Source: CAWATZ01 sp963784995 (GTDB taxonomy: Bacteria > Planctomycetota > Planctomycetia > Gemmatales > Gemmataceae). From it: a stretch of DNA of 64,000 bases. Shown piece after piece: positions 34,911 through 44,000 of this stretch; position 1 is the stretch's first letter, and every line of letters starts with the position of its first letter. Where the stretch lies: the NCBI GenBank assembly GCA_963784995.1, contig CAWATZ010000006.1, positions 1,240,001 to 1,304,000 of the forward strand, given 5' to 3'. Both the position numbers and the translations under genes were made by a program. The notes under the pieces were generated by a model. That model saw nothing but the letters and a program-made list of their open reading frames with translations, was not told where the DNA came from and made no database searches.

Positions 34911-37900
34911 TCATCGATCAGAGGAAGCCCCTGGAGTGGACAAGGGCGGCGGATTGTCGCCCTTGTCCGCATCCCAGACCTTCACCGTGTGGTCATGGCT
35001 TCCGGAGACGATGCGTTTGCCATCGGGGCTGAACGCCACGGAATCGACCCCGTTTGTGTGCCCCTTAAGGGAGAGCATTTCGGAGCCCGTGGCGGCATCC
35101 CAGACCTTCACCGTGGTGTCCTGGCTGCCGGAGACGATGCGTTTGCCATCGGGGCTGAACGCCACGGAAGTGACCCCGCCTGTGTGCCCCTTGAGGGAGA
35201 GAGTCTCGCTGCCCCGCTCGGCATCCCAGACCTTCACCGTGTTGTCATGGCTGCCGCTGACGATGCGTTTGCCATCGGGACTGAACGCCACGGAAGTGAC
35301 CCCGCCTGTGTGCCCCTTGAGGGAGAGAGTCTCGCTGCCCCGCTCGGCATCCCAGACCTTCAACGTGTCGTCATGGCTGCCGGAGACGATGCGTTTGCCA
35401 TCGGGGCTGTACGCCACGGAAATGACCTCGCGTGTGTGCCCTTTGAGGGAGAGAGTCTCGCTGCCCCGCTCGGCATCCCAGACCTTCAACGTGTCGTCAT
35501 GGCTGCCGGAGACGATGCGTTTGCCATCGGGGCTGTACGCCACGGAAGTGACCTCGCGTGTGTGCCCTTTGAGAGAGAGAGTCTCGCTGCCCCGCTCGGC
35601 ATCCCAGACCTTCAACGTGTCGTCATGGCTGCCGGAGACGATGCGTTTGCCATCGGGATTGAACGCCACGGACCTGACCGCGTTTGTGTGCCCCTTGAGG
35701 GAGAGCGTTTCGGAGCCCGTGGCGACATCCCAGACCTTCACCGTGTGGTCCTGGCTGCCGGAGACGATGCGTTTGCCATCGGGGCTGTACGCCACGGACA
35801 TGACCAAGTTTGTGTGCCCCTTGAGGGAGAGCGTTTCGGAACCCGTGGCGGCATCCCAGACCTTCACCGTGTTGTCATGGCTGCCGGAGACGATGCGTTT
35901 GCCATCGGGGCTGTACGCCACGGAATCGACCCCATTTGTGTGCCCCTTGAGGGAGAGCATTTCGGAGCCCGTGGCGGCATCCCAGACCTTCACCGTGTGG
36001 TCCTGGCTGCCGGAGACGATGCGTTTGCCATCGGGGCTGTACGCCACGGACATGACCATGTTTGTGTGCCCCTTGAGGGAGAGCGTTGCGGAGCCCGTGG
36101 CGGCATCCCAGACCTTCACCGTGTTGTCATGGCTGCCGGAGACGATGCGTTTGCCATCGGGGCTGTACGCCACGGAATCGACCCCATTTGTGTGCCCCTT
36201 GAGGGAGAGCGTTTCGGAACCCGTGGCGGCATCCCAGACCTTCACCGTGTGGTCCCAACTACCGCTGACGATGCGTTTGCCATCGGGGCTATACGCCACG
36301 GACATGACCGCGTTTGTGTGCCCCTTGAGGGAGAGCGTTGCGGAGCCCGTGGCGGCATCCCAGACCTTCACCGTGTGGTCCTGGCTGCCGGAGACGATGC
36401 GTTTGCCATCGGGGCTGTACGCCACGGACATGACCATGTTTGTGTGCCCCTTGAGGGAGAGCATTTCGGAGCCCGTGGCGGCATCCCAGACCTTCACCGT
36501 GTGGTCCTGGCTGCCGGAGACGATGCGTTTGCCATCGGGGCTGTACGCCACGGACATGACCATGTTTGTGTGCCCCTTGAGGGAGAGCGTTTCGGAGCCC
36601 GTGGCGGCATCCCAGACCTTCACCGTGTTGTGCCAGTTGCCGAAGACGATGCGTTTGCCATCGGGGCTGTACGCCACGGAAGTGACCCCGCCTGTGTGCC
36701 CCTTGAGGGAGTTCTTGTTGAGCCGGGTGGCAAGGTAATCGTACTCCCAACCACGCAAGTTCGGCTGGCAGCCGTCCAAGTGGTGCCGGACCATGGCGGC
36801 GCTGCCGTGTTGCCATTCGACATGGGCCAGCGTGATCTTGTTAAGGTACACCGCCCACTCCGCCTTCCTCAACTCCTCCTCCTTCTTTTTCTTCTCCTCT
36901 TCGGCTCGATCACGCTCCTTGCGGGCCTGCGCGGCAGCGTTCTCGGCCGCGCTGCTCGCCTTGCGGGCGGTGTCGGCATCCTTGGTGGCCTGCTCCTTCG
37001 CGGACCGAGCGTTCGTTGCCTCAATCTCCTTCTGCCGGGCCTCTGCCAGCGCCCACAGCGCCAGGCTCGTCCCCACGCCTGCTCCCAGCAACAGAGTGAC
37101 CAACACCGCCGCCAGCAACCCTGCCGCCAGCGGATTGCGCCGACTCCAGCGCACGCTCCGCTCCAGCCAGCCGACCGGCCGCGCCGTCACCGGCTCGCCC
37201 CGCTGCCACCGCGCCAGGTCGTCGGCCAGTTCCCCACAGGTGCCATACCGCTGGCCCGGTTCCTTCGCCAGGCATTTCAGGCAGATCGTCTCCAGATCCC
37301 GCGATAGCCGCGGATTCAGCCGGCAGGGTGATGGTGGTTCGGTATGCAGGGCGTTGAACAGCACCACTTCGGGCGGACCTTCAAACGGCACCCGGCCGCA
37401 CAGCAGCTCGTACAGCAGCACGCCCAGGGCGTACTGGTCGCTGGCCGGCAAGACCTTCTCCGGCTGGGCCACCTGCTCCGGCGCCATGTAGGCTGGTGTG
37501 CCCACAAGGTCCCCCTCCTGAGTCAGCCGGTTCTCCGTCTCCTTGCGATGAGCCAGGCCAAAGTCCAGCAGGTGCGCCCGCTCCTTTTCATCCAGCATGA
37601 CGTTTGCTGGCTTCACGTCCCGATGGACAATGCCCTGGCCGTGGGCATAGGCCAGCGCCTCGGCCAACTCGCGCACGATCTGGACTGCCTGGTGGAGGTC
37701 AAGGGGGCCTTCCTCCAGAATCGCGGCCAGGGTGCGGCCCTGGATGAAAGCCGAGGCGATGTAGTAATGGGGCGGCTGGCCGCAGGCCTCGAACAGGGGC
37801 ACGATGTGTGGGTGACGCAGTTGTGCCGCCGCCCTGGCTTCGCGCAGAAAGCGTTCGATCTGGTGCGGGCCTTCAAGCCGTCCGGGCAGGGGCACTTTCA

Positions 37901-38213
37901 GGGCCACCTCGCGATCCAGTTGCGGATCGTAGGCTCGGTAGACGGTGCCGAAAGCGCCCTCCCCCAGGCGGGCCCGGACCTGGAAACGCCCGATGTGCTG
38001 GGGGACGCCGGGAGCGAGGGCAGGAGCCGGGTCTGGTAGAGTTGCCCGAATGGCGGTGTCAGGATGCGGTGTCGGGAAGAATTGTTCTGCTGAAGAGGAC
38101 GCTTTGAGCTTCTGCCGGCAATGGGGACAGAGAAGGGTGCGGCCAAGATGGGACTCGGGGATGCGTGATGCCTTGCCACATTCTGGATTCGGACACTTCA
38201 CGAGCATACTCAT
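34911..38213 (-). CDS. Membrane Ser/Thr kinase with zinc ribbon and 14 WD40 repeats
   Basis: An 1,100-residue planctomycete receptor-type kinase. It opens with a zinc ribbon (CPNPECGKASRIPESHL then LCPHC). The kinase domain (about residues 70-335) has RLGEGAFGTVYRA, EVALKVPL, IVHRDVKPANVML, LLDFGLAH and MAPEQV, so it looks active. One membrane helix (LAAGLLAAVLVTLLLGAG) follows, then a charged coiled coil (AAQARKERDRAEEEKKKKEE). The C-terminal part is fourteen 42-residue WD40 repeats of type LKGHTNMVMSVAYSPDGK / VKVWDAATGSETLS, enough for two seven-bladed propellers. The repeats are almost identical at the DNA level. The propellers would lie outside the cytoplasm and could sense or bind partners. 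Confidence 0.93.
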   Translation of the reverse strand: MSMLVKCPNPECGKASRIPESHLGRTLLCPHCRQKLKASSSAEQFFPTPHPDTAIRATLPDPAPALAPGVPQHIGRFQVRARLGEGAFGTVYRAYDPQLDREVALKVPLPGRLEGPHQIERFLREARAAAQLRHPHIVPLFEACGQPPHYYIASAFIQGRTLAAILEEGPLDLHQAVQIVRELAEALAYAHGQGIVHRDVKPANVMLDEKERAHLLDFGLAHRKETENRLTQEGDLVGTPAYMAPEQVAQPEKVLPASDQYALGVLLYELLCGRVPFEGPPEVVLFNALHTEPPSPCRLNPRLSRDLETICLKCLAKEPGQRYGTCGELADDLARWQRGEPVTARPVGWLERSVRWSRRNPLAAGLLAAVLVTLLLGAGVGTSLALWALAEARQKEIEATNARSAKEQATKDADTARKASSAAENAAAQARKERDRAEEEKKKKEEELRKAEWAVYLNKITLAHVEWQHGSAAMVRHHLDGCQPNLRGWEYDYLATRLNKNSLKGHTGGVTSVAYSPDGKRIVFGNWHNTVKVWDAATGSETLSLKGHTNMVMSVAYSPDGKRIVSGSQDHTVKVWDAATGSEMLSLKGHTNMVMSVAYSPDGKRIVSGSQDHTVKVWDAATGSATLSLKGHTNAVMSVAYSPDGKRIVSGSWDHTVKVWDAATGSETLSLKGHTNGVDSVAYSPDGKRIVSGSHDNTVKVWDAATGSATLSLKGHTNMVMSVAYSPDGKRIVSGSQDHTVKVWDAATGSEMLSLKGHTNGVDSVAYSPDGKRIVSGSHDNTVKVWDAATGSETLSLKGHTNLVMSVAYSPDGKRIVSGSQDHTVKVWDVATGSETLSLKGHTNAVRSVAFNPDGKRIVSGSHDDTLKVWDAERGSETLSLKGHTREVTSVAYSPDGKRIVSGSHDDTLKVWDAERGSETLSLKGHTREVISVAYSPDGKRIVSGSHDDTLKVWDAERGSETLSLKGHTGGVTSVAFSPDGKRIVSGSHDNTVKVWDAERGSETLSLKGHTGGVTSVAFSPDGKRIVSGSQDTTVKVWDAATGSEMLSLKGHTNGVDSVAFSPDGKRIVSGSHDHTVKVWDADKGDNPPPLSTPGASSDR
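34944..36707 (-). repeat. Fourteen tandem 126-bp repeats encoding WD40 blades
   Basis: Fourteen consecutive 126-base units, each encoding one 42-residue WD40 blade. Differences are concentrated at a few codons (the residues after LKGHT, and those after SGS). Near-identity across units points to recent amplification or gene conversion. Confidence 0.92.
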
Positions 38214-38267
38214 GGATCACCCGCTCCCTCCTCGACATGGAAAGTGAGGCCGGCTGAAGAATAGTGG

Positions 38268-41072
38268 TTAGCCACCCTTATCCGCGTCCCAGACTTGGAC
38301 AGTGCCGTCCGCGCTACCGCTGGCGATGCGCTTGCCGTCGGGACTGAAGGCCACGCCGAGGACATTGCCGGTGTGCCCCTTGAAGGTGAGGGTTTCCAGC
38401 CCCGTCACTGCGTCCCACACTTTCACGGTCCTGTCCACGGCGGCGCTGGCGATGCGTTTGCCATCGGGGCTGAAGGCCACGCCCATGACGTCGGCTGTGT
38501 GTCCCTTGAGGGTAAAGACCTCTTGCCCCTTCTGTACGTCCCAGACCTTCACGGTGTGGTCTCGGCTGGCGCTTGCCAGACGCTTGCTATCGAAGCTGAA
38601 CGCCACACCCTGAACCCACTTTGTGTGTCCCTTGAGGGTGAAGACCTCTTGCCCCTTCTGTGCGTCCCAGACCTTCACGGTGTTGCTCACGTTACCGCTG
38701 GCCAGACGCTTGCCATCGGGACTGAAGGCCACGCTGTGGAGACCGCCGGCCTGCCCCATGAGGGTGAGGGTTTCTTGCCCAGTCAATGCGTCCCACACCC
38801 TCACCGTCCTGTCCTCGCTGGCGCTGGCGATGCGCTTGCTATCGGGGCCGTATGTCACGCTCGAGACCAGACCTGTATGCCCCTTGAGGGTGAGGACCTC
38901 CTGGCCCGTCAGTGTATCCCACACCTTCACCTCCCCTGGCTTGCCTCCCATGCCCGCAGCGCTGGCGATGCACTTGCCATCCGGGCTGAAGGCCACGCTA
39001 AAGACGCTGTCGGTGTGGCCCTTGAGGATGAGGGTCTCCTGCCCCGTCACCGCGTCCCACACCTTCACGGTCTGGTCAAAGCTGGCGCTGGCCAGGAGCT
39101 TGCCATCGGGGCTGAAGGCCACGCTCCAGATTGGTCCTGTGTGCCCCCTCAGTGTCAGGTGTTCTCGCCCGGTCGGCTTCGCGGGATTCGCGACCCGCTC
39201 TTTCGGAATCTCCTTGTCGGCCCGCCCGGCGTTCTTCGGGGGCTTGAGGACTTCCTTACTACCCTGGCCGCGGTCGTTACGAGGTTGCCCGATAGCGTTA
39301 TCCGCCCGCTCGACATTCTTCTCGGCATTGATCTGGACGGCAGGGCCGCCGCCTTCGATTGGAACGGTCTCGTCTTTCGCGGGCCAAGGGAAGTAGCTGG
39401 TCAGCAGCAAGCCAGCCCCAACGAGACATCCCCCGGCCAACCCGATCATGGCTGGCCGGCGCCATCGCGATTGCTTGCGGGGAAGCCGAAATAGCTCAGG
39501 CTCCCCTGCCGGCTCGTCTCCCCTGCTGGACCTGGATTTCCGGATTTCGGGGGGCCTGCTGTCACTGATGGATGCCTCGCGATTGCGCTTCGGCCGGGCT
39601 GGCTGTTTGCTGATCGTACTGCCCTTGGACGGTTGCTCTTCGGCCGCATCGTCCGCGACAACAACCGCTTCCGGCACCCCGGCGTTGCTCGCAACAAGCA
39701 GATGCTCGATCGGCTCGCGTTGCTTGCCGAGATACCCAAGCAGGGCGCGGGCCAACTCCCCCATGCTTGGGTAGCGGTCTTCGACCTTACGCGCCAGCGC
39801 CTTCAGGCAAACCACGTTCAACTCCGGATCGATTCCCGGGCGAAGAGCGGAGGGAGGCGCCGGATCGCGGGTCATGATCTGCAACAGCACCTCGTTTAAG
39901 GTCCGGCCGAACGGCAGCTGGCCGGTCAACACCTCGTAGAGGATCACGCCCAGGCTGAAGATGTCACAACCCGGGCCCTGAGCCGTGGGCACGCCGCTCA
40001 ACTGCTCGGGTGCGGCATACCCGGGTGTTCCCAGCACCTGGCCCGTTTGCGTCAAGCGGGCGGCGTCGGTCGCCAGCTGCCTGGCCAGGCCGAAGTCCAC
40101 GATGATCGGCTCGCCATCGGCATTGAGCAGGATGTTGCCCGGTTTGAGGTCGCGGTGGACGATCCCCGCCTGGTGAGCGGCGTGCAAGGCCGTCGCGAGC
40201 CGATGCACCAGGGCGGCCGACTGCGGCGGCGTCAGGGGCTCGCCGTCCTGGAGGCGGGAGGCCAGCGACGGCATCTGAAGATAAGGCATGGTCAGGTAGG
40301 GGATGCCCTGGAACTCGCCCACCTCGTAAACAGGGCAGAAGTTGGGATGGACCAGCCGGGCCGCTGCCCGTGCAGCGCGCTGGAAGCGCTCCACGGCCAG
40401 GGCCCGATCCTGGGCGGGAAAGAGCGGCGCCTTCAGGGCGACCTGGCGGTCCAGCTGCGGGTCGTGAGCCAGGTAGACCGCTCCCATGCCGCCTTGATCC
40501 AGCAGTCGTACGATCCGGTAGCGGCCGAACTGCTCCGGCAGGGTTACGGCGGCAGGCGCCTGATCAAACGCCCGCGTGACCAGCTCGTCCGTGCTGGTCG
40601 GTTGGCTGGCCTGGGCCGCGGGCGAGGGGCCGGCGGGAGGAGGGGTCAGCCCGGCAGGGGCCGGCGGCTTACCGAACAGCGCCTGGACCAGGTCGGAGTG
40701 ATACTGCGGAAAACGCTGCACGTACTCGGAGAAGGGCAAGTCCAGCTGCCCTTCCTTGCGGAGGCGATACTCGGCCAGGATCAGGTCGAGGACCACCCGG
40801 CGATCTTGCAGCAGCTGGGGATGCCGGCTGAAGTAGTCCTCGACGCGGGCCGGCTCACCGGCCCGCAGGCGGTAGTGAAGGTCCGCATGCACCAGTTCGA
40901 CCAGCAAGGCCAGCGGATCAACTCCGGGTGCGTCGAGATAGTCCCGCAGCGCGGGCCGCCGGCCGGCCTGCCAGGCGGCCTCGAAACGGGCCAGGGCGTA
41001 TTCCAGGTGGTCCCAGTTGGCCTGGGGCAGGGCGGGAAAGAATTCCTTCGTGGAGACGCTTCGGGTAGGCAT
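38268..41072 (-). CDS. Membrane Ser/Thr kinase with seven WD40 repeats
   Basis: A 934-residue planctomycete kinase. Residues 1-130 form a helical N-terminal domain common in this group (FEAAWQAGRRPALRDYLDA, LLVELVHADLHYRLRAGEPA). The kinase (about 186-445) has LLDQGGMGAVYLAHDPQ, QVALKAPLF, GIVHRDLKPGNILL, IVDFGLARQ and YAAPEQLSG. A basic linker and a membrane helix (AMIGLAGGCLVGAGLLLTSYF) precede seven WD40 blades, one seven-bladed propeller. The fourth blade begins LMGQAGGLHS in place of LKGHT. Blades are more divergent than in the downstream kinase gene, so the two arrays have different histories. It lies 54 bases upstream of the 14-blade kinase and may be co-transcribed with it. Confidence 0.93.
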   Translation of the reverse strand: MPTRSVSTKEFFPALPQANWDHLEYALARFEAAWQAGRRPALRDYLDAPGVDPLALLVELVHADLHYRLRAGEPARVEDYFSRHPQLLQDRRVVLDLILAEYRLRKEGQLDLPFSEYVQRFPQYHSDLVQALFGKPPAPAGLTPPPAGPSPAAQASQPTSTDELVTRAFDQAPAAVTLPEQFGRYRIVRLLDQGGMGAVYLAHDPQLDRQVALKAPLFPAQDRALAVERFQRAARAAARLVHPNFCPVYEVGEFQGIPYLTMPYLQMPSLASRLQDGEPLTPPQSAALVHRLATALHAAHQAGIVHRDLKPGNILLNADGEPIIVDFGLARQLATDAARLTQTGQVLGTPGYAAPEQLSGVPTAQGPGCDIFSLGVILYEVLTGQLPFGRTLNEVLLQIMTRDPAPPSALRPGIDPELNVVCLKALARKVEDRYPSMGELARALLGYLGKQREPIEHLLVASNAGVPEAVVVADDAAEEQPSKGSTISKQPARPKRNREASISDSRPPEIRKSRSSRGDEPAGEPELFRLPRKQSRWRRPAMIGLAGGCLVGAGLLLTSYFPWPAKDETVPIEGGGPAVQINAEKNVERADNAIGQPRNDRGQGSKEVLKPPKNAGRADKEIPKERVANPAKPTGREHLTLRGHTGPIWSVAFSPDGKLLASASFDQTVKVWDAVTGQETLILKGHTDSVFSVAFSPDGKCIASAAGMGGKPGEVKVWDTLTGQEVLTLKGHTGLVSSVTYGPDSKRIASASEDRTVRVWDALTGQETLTLMGQAGGLHSVAFSPDGKRLASGNVSNTVKVWDAQKGQEVFTLKGHTKWVQGVAFSFDSKRLASASRDHTVKVWDVQKGQEVFTLKGHTADVMGVAFSPDGKRIASAAVDRTVKVWDAVTGLETLTFKGHTGNVLGVAFSPDGKRIASGSADGTVQVWDADKGG

Positions 41073-41208
41073 GGGCTTTCACCGCCTCCAACCGGGTGAA
41101 CGAGAGCGAACATCCGCCAATCCACCCACGGCGCTGTCCTGGGTGGATTGGCACGTGTGAAGGTCAGGATACTCTCCATCTGCCCCTTTGGAAAGGAAAA
41201 TCCGAAAT

Positions 41209-42954
41209 TCACAAGGGCCAGCCGCTGGCCTGGAGAGAAGGCTGTCCGAGGAAGTCAGCCGGCGAATCCGGATTGCCCACGTCAGTCCAAAGCGCATCGC
41301 TTCCCAACCGATCAGGCTCCGGTGTGACGGAAGCTGGCAGAAGCATTCCATCCGTGGTGCCAGGGGGCGTTTGAGCTGGAGAACCCATGCCCGCCATCGG
41401 GAACGCTGCAGAAGGGAGGGACCGCTCCAGGTCCAGCTGGACGAACGCCGCCCCGCTGGTCCCGTCCATGCTCGCCGGCACGCCCGCCGGGCTGGCGGCG
41501 ATGGACTGCGTGGTGAAGTTCTGGGCCAGGGCGGCGGCGCTGGCCCCGAACAGGCCATAGACCGGGTGGTTGTTGTACGTACCCAAGGCCCAGCCCGAGG
41601 AGTTGGTTCCCCACGGGTTGTACATCTCAAAAGGCGTAGTACTCGAGGCGTTGTAGTTGACGACCGCGTAGCAGTGGTTGGGCACGATGTAGGGATTGGG
41701 CGGATTGCTCGTGCAGAGGACGATCAACTCGCCCGTGTTCCATGCTGAGGCGACGTTGCTGGGATTGATACTGTAGTCTTTGACCGACTGACCCGTGATG
41801 GCATGCAGCGCCCAGGCCGCGTCGCCGTAGTTCAGGGCTGCATAGGAGTCGCTGCCCTCGTAGTTTGTGGTGACCAGACGTTCGCCGTTGCCCTCGGCAT
41901 AGGCCTTCTCGGCCAGGGCCACCCACAGGACGCCGTTGGCCGGGTGGTCATACAGGCTGCCGCCATCCGGCAGCTCCGTGTCCACAGTGACGGAAAAGGC
42001 TGAGCCGCTGGTGCTGTACAGCCGAACCGAGTACAGGCCGACAGTCGCGCCGTTCTCGACGGCGGTGCCCTCATAGGTGAACATGCTGCGGATGACCGAC
42101 GGCTCCCGGGCTGCCACCTCGGCCAGGCTTGCCATCAGCCAGCAGTCGCCCAGGTTCCCCTGCTCCACGTCCAGGTAGGATGGGCCATTGGGCCCAAAGA
42201 GTGAGCCGCTCACCGGCTCATAGGGCCCTGCGGCCGCTGGATGGTTGATCGTCACGGTGTTGGCCCTGGTCGTGACACTCTGGGAATTGGCCCAACTGGT
42301 GCCGGCCGAGTTGTACGCGCCAACGTCAAAGGAGTAGGTCGTGCCGGCGCTCAGGCCACCGACCGCGTAACTGGTGCTGCTGCTGGCGAGACTGGCGATC
42401 AGTCTCCAGCCGCTGCCGGTCCACTCATCGACCAGGTAACCGCTGGCGTTGGCCACGCGATTCCACGACAGATTGACCTGCGAGGAGGAAACGGCCTGGG
42501 CGGAGAACGAGGGAGCGGCGGGGGCACTGCTCTTGGTGGTGACGGCCTGGCCGTTGGCCCAGTGCGTGCCGGCCGAGTTGTAAGCAGCCACGTCGAAGTC
42601 ATAGGTCATGCCGGCGCTCAGGCCGGCGACCATGTAGCTGGTGCTGCCACTGCTGAGGTTGGCAACCTGCCTCCAGGCGCCGAGGATGTACTCATCGACC
42701 AGGTAGCCGCTGGCGTTGGCCACGCGATTCCAGGACAGATCGACCTGTGACCCGGAAACGGCTGTGGCCGAGAACACGGGCGCGGCCGGCATGCTGCTGG
42801 GCACGAGCCGGTCTTCAAGGACCTCGATGCCGGGGCGGAATGTCCGCGAAGCACGCTGGCCGCGGCCAGACGACGCCTTCGCCTGGCGAGCGGTTCCCCA
42901 GAACTTCAGAGGAACGGAGACGAAATGCTTCAGTAGTTTGGTCATTGCTTGCAT
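41209..42954 (-). CDS. Calpain-like cysteine protease with two fibronectin-III domains
   Basis: Exported cysteine protease of the calpain (C2) family, about 581 residues. ATG 42954 follows AGAGGTGAC; the frame stays open upstream but there it only shadows the sigma gene. The N-terminus has basic residues and the planctomycete surface-protein motif FRPGIEVLEDRLVPS. Two nearly identical FN3 domains follow (SQVDLSWNRVANASGYLVDE and SQVNLSWNRVANASGYLVDE, each ending with an AYNSAGT turn). The protease has active Cys in EQGNLGDCWLMASLAEVA, His in IVPNHCYAVVNYN and Asn in EMYNPWGTNSSGW, so the triad is complete. The Pro-rich C-terminal tail has no recognised domain. It is divergent from the ECF sigma factor gene. 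Confidence 0.9.
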   Translation of the reverse strand: MQAMTKLLKHFVSVPLKFWGTARQAKASSGRGQRASRTFRPGIEVLEDRLVPSSMPAAPVFSATAVSGSQVDLSWNRVANASGYLVDEYILGAWRQVANLSSGSTSYMVAGLSAGMTYDFDVAAYNSAGTHWANGQAVTTKSSAPAAPSFSAQAVSSSQVNLSWNRVANASGYLVDEWTGSGWRLIASLASSSTSYAVGGLSAGTTYSFDVGAYNSAGTSWANSQSVTTRANTVTINHPAAAGPYEPVSGSLFGPNGPSYLDVEQGNLGDCWLMASLAEVAAREPSVIRSMFTYEGTAVENGATVGLYSVRLYSTSGSAFSVTVDTELPDGGSLYDHPANGVLWVALAEKAYAEGNGERLVTTNYEGSDSYAALNYGDAAWALHAITGQSVKDYSINPSNVASAWNTGELIVLCTSNPPNPYIVPNHCYAVVNYNASSTTPFEMYNPWGTNSSGWALGTYNNHPVYGLFGASAAALAQNFTTQSIAASPAGVPASMDGTSGAAFVQLDLERSLPSAAFPMAGMGSPAQTPPGTTDGMLLPASVTPEPDRLGSDALWTDVGNPDSPADFLGQPSLQASGWPL

Positions 42955-43221
42955 GATGTCACCTCTGGGACACAAAACGATTCTGAACTGCTTGCGCAAG
43001 CTGGAGATGGGTTCCCGGCCGGGGACGGAATCCACGCGATTCCCCTGCACTCCTCGTGGTGCAGGACTCTCCAAATCCGTAAGACATGCCCAGGTAGACC
43101 TGGGTGCTGGTTTCGCGACCTGCCGCGAAACCCTTCTGGTGTGTAAATGCGGAAACGGTCCCTGTTTAAGCCAACCACAAACAAAAAAGCGCCTCCGGCC
43201 CCTGACGAGGAGTGTGTCGCC

Positions 43222-43824
43222 ATGCCTGCCGAATCGTCTTTCGCCGCCGTGATGACCCGTCTGCGGGCCGGCGAAGCCAGCGCCGCCCGGGAGATCTTCG
43301 ATCGCTTTGCCAGCCGGCTCATCGGCCTGGCCCGCGTCCACCTGGACTGCAAGGTTCGCCAGAAGGTCGATCCCGAGGACATCCTGCAATCGGCCTGCAA
43401 GAGCTTCTTCGTTCGCTTCGCCCAGGACCAGTTCGATCTGACCAGTTGGGACAGCCTGTGGGCCCTGCTCACCGTGATGACCGTCCGCAAGTGCAACCGC
43501 TGGACCGCCTACTTCCGGACCGGCAAACGCAACGTGAACGCCGAGGCGACCCCGCTGCCGGGCAGCGACTCGGAGCCGGACTGGCAGGCGCTCGCCCCCG
43601 AGCCGACGCCTGCCGAAGCGGTGCTGCTCGCTGACCTGGTCGAGGGATTGCTCCGCGAGCAGTTCCCGGAGAATCGGCCGATCGTGTCGCTGGCGCTGCA
43701 AGGCCACTCGGCGGCCGAGATCAGTCGACAGCTCAACCGGCCCGAACGGACGGTTTCGCGGGTGCTGAAGAAGGTGCGGGAACGGCTGGAGCAATCCCAG
43801 GTGGAAGAAGCCGGCGGGGGGTGA
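43222..43824 (+). CDS. ECF-type RNA polymerase sigma factor
   Basis: Alternative sigma factor of about 200 residues. I chose ATG 43222, which has GACGAGGAG ten bases upstream; an ATG at 43147 would add 25 residues without a good site. Region 2 is seen in ASAAREIFDRFASRLIGLA, DPEDILQSACKSFFVRF and SLWALLTVMTVRKCNR; region 4 as LQGHSAAEISRQLNRPERTV followed by RVLKKVRERLE. The sequence fits the planctomycete ECF groups often found near kinases or secreted WD40 and FN3 proteins. No anti-sigma gene is adjacent; the divergent calpain and the kinases on the other strand are candidates for a shared pathway. Confidence 0.9.
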   Translation: MPAESSFAAVMTRLRAGEASAAREIFDRFASRLIGLARVHLDCKVRQKVDPEDILQSACKSFFVRFAQDQFDLTSWDSLWALLTVMTVRKCNRWTAYFRTGKRNVNAEATPLPGSDSEPDWQALAPEPTPAEAVLLADLVEGLLREQFPENRPIVSLALQGHSAAEISRQLNRPERTVSRVLKKVRERLEQSQVEEAGGG

Positions 43825-44000
43825 GCGGTCCCGGCTTGGGGCATCGAAACAGGGGAGGCAGTCACAGCGCGTCCGGACAGCCAGGGAAGCCGGATCTCGC
43901 GAACTCCGCTAGAATGAACCGAGGGCCGCCGCAATGGAGTTGGTCGGTCCGTGCCGTGGCAGGGAGCCACGACAGGTTCGCCCCTAGAGGGAGGAAGCGA

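Noticed and set aside
34944..36707. Regular repeats considered as a CRISPR array
   Set aside because: Units are 126 bp, contiguous, without unique spacers, and encode WD40 blades.
34392..37307. Very long plus-strand open frames (971 and 739 codons) with periodic repeats
   Set aside because: They are antisense to the WD40 repeat array; the minus strand gives canonical WD40 and kinase motifs, so the plus-strand periodicity is a shadow of the tandem repeats.
42955..43794. Upstream extension of the calpain gene (open to 43794)
   Set aside because: The extension is antisense to the ECF sigma factor and shows no domain; ATG 42954 has a ribosome-binding site and the export motif follows.
43900..43920. 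TAGAAT as a -10 box before the MDR dehydrogenase
   Set aside because: No acceptable -35 element at normal spacing.
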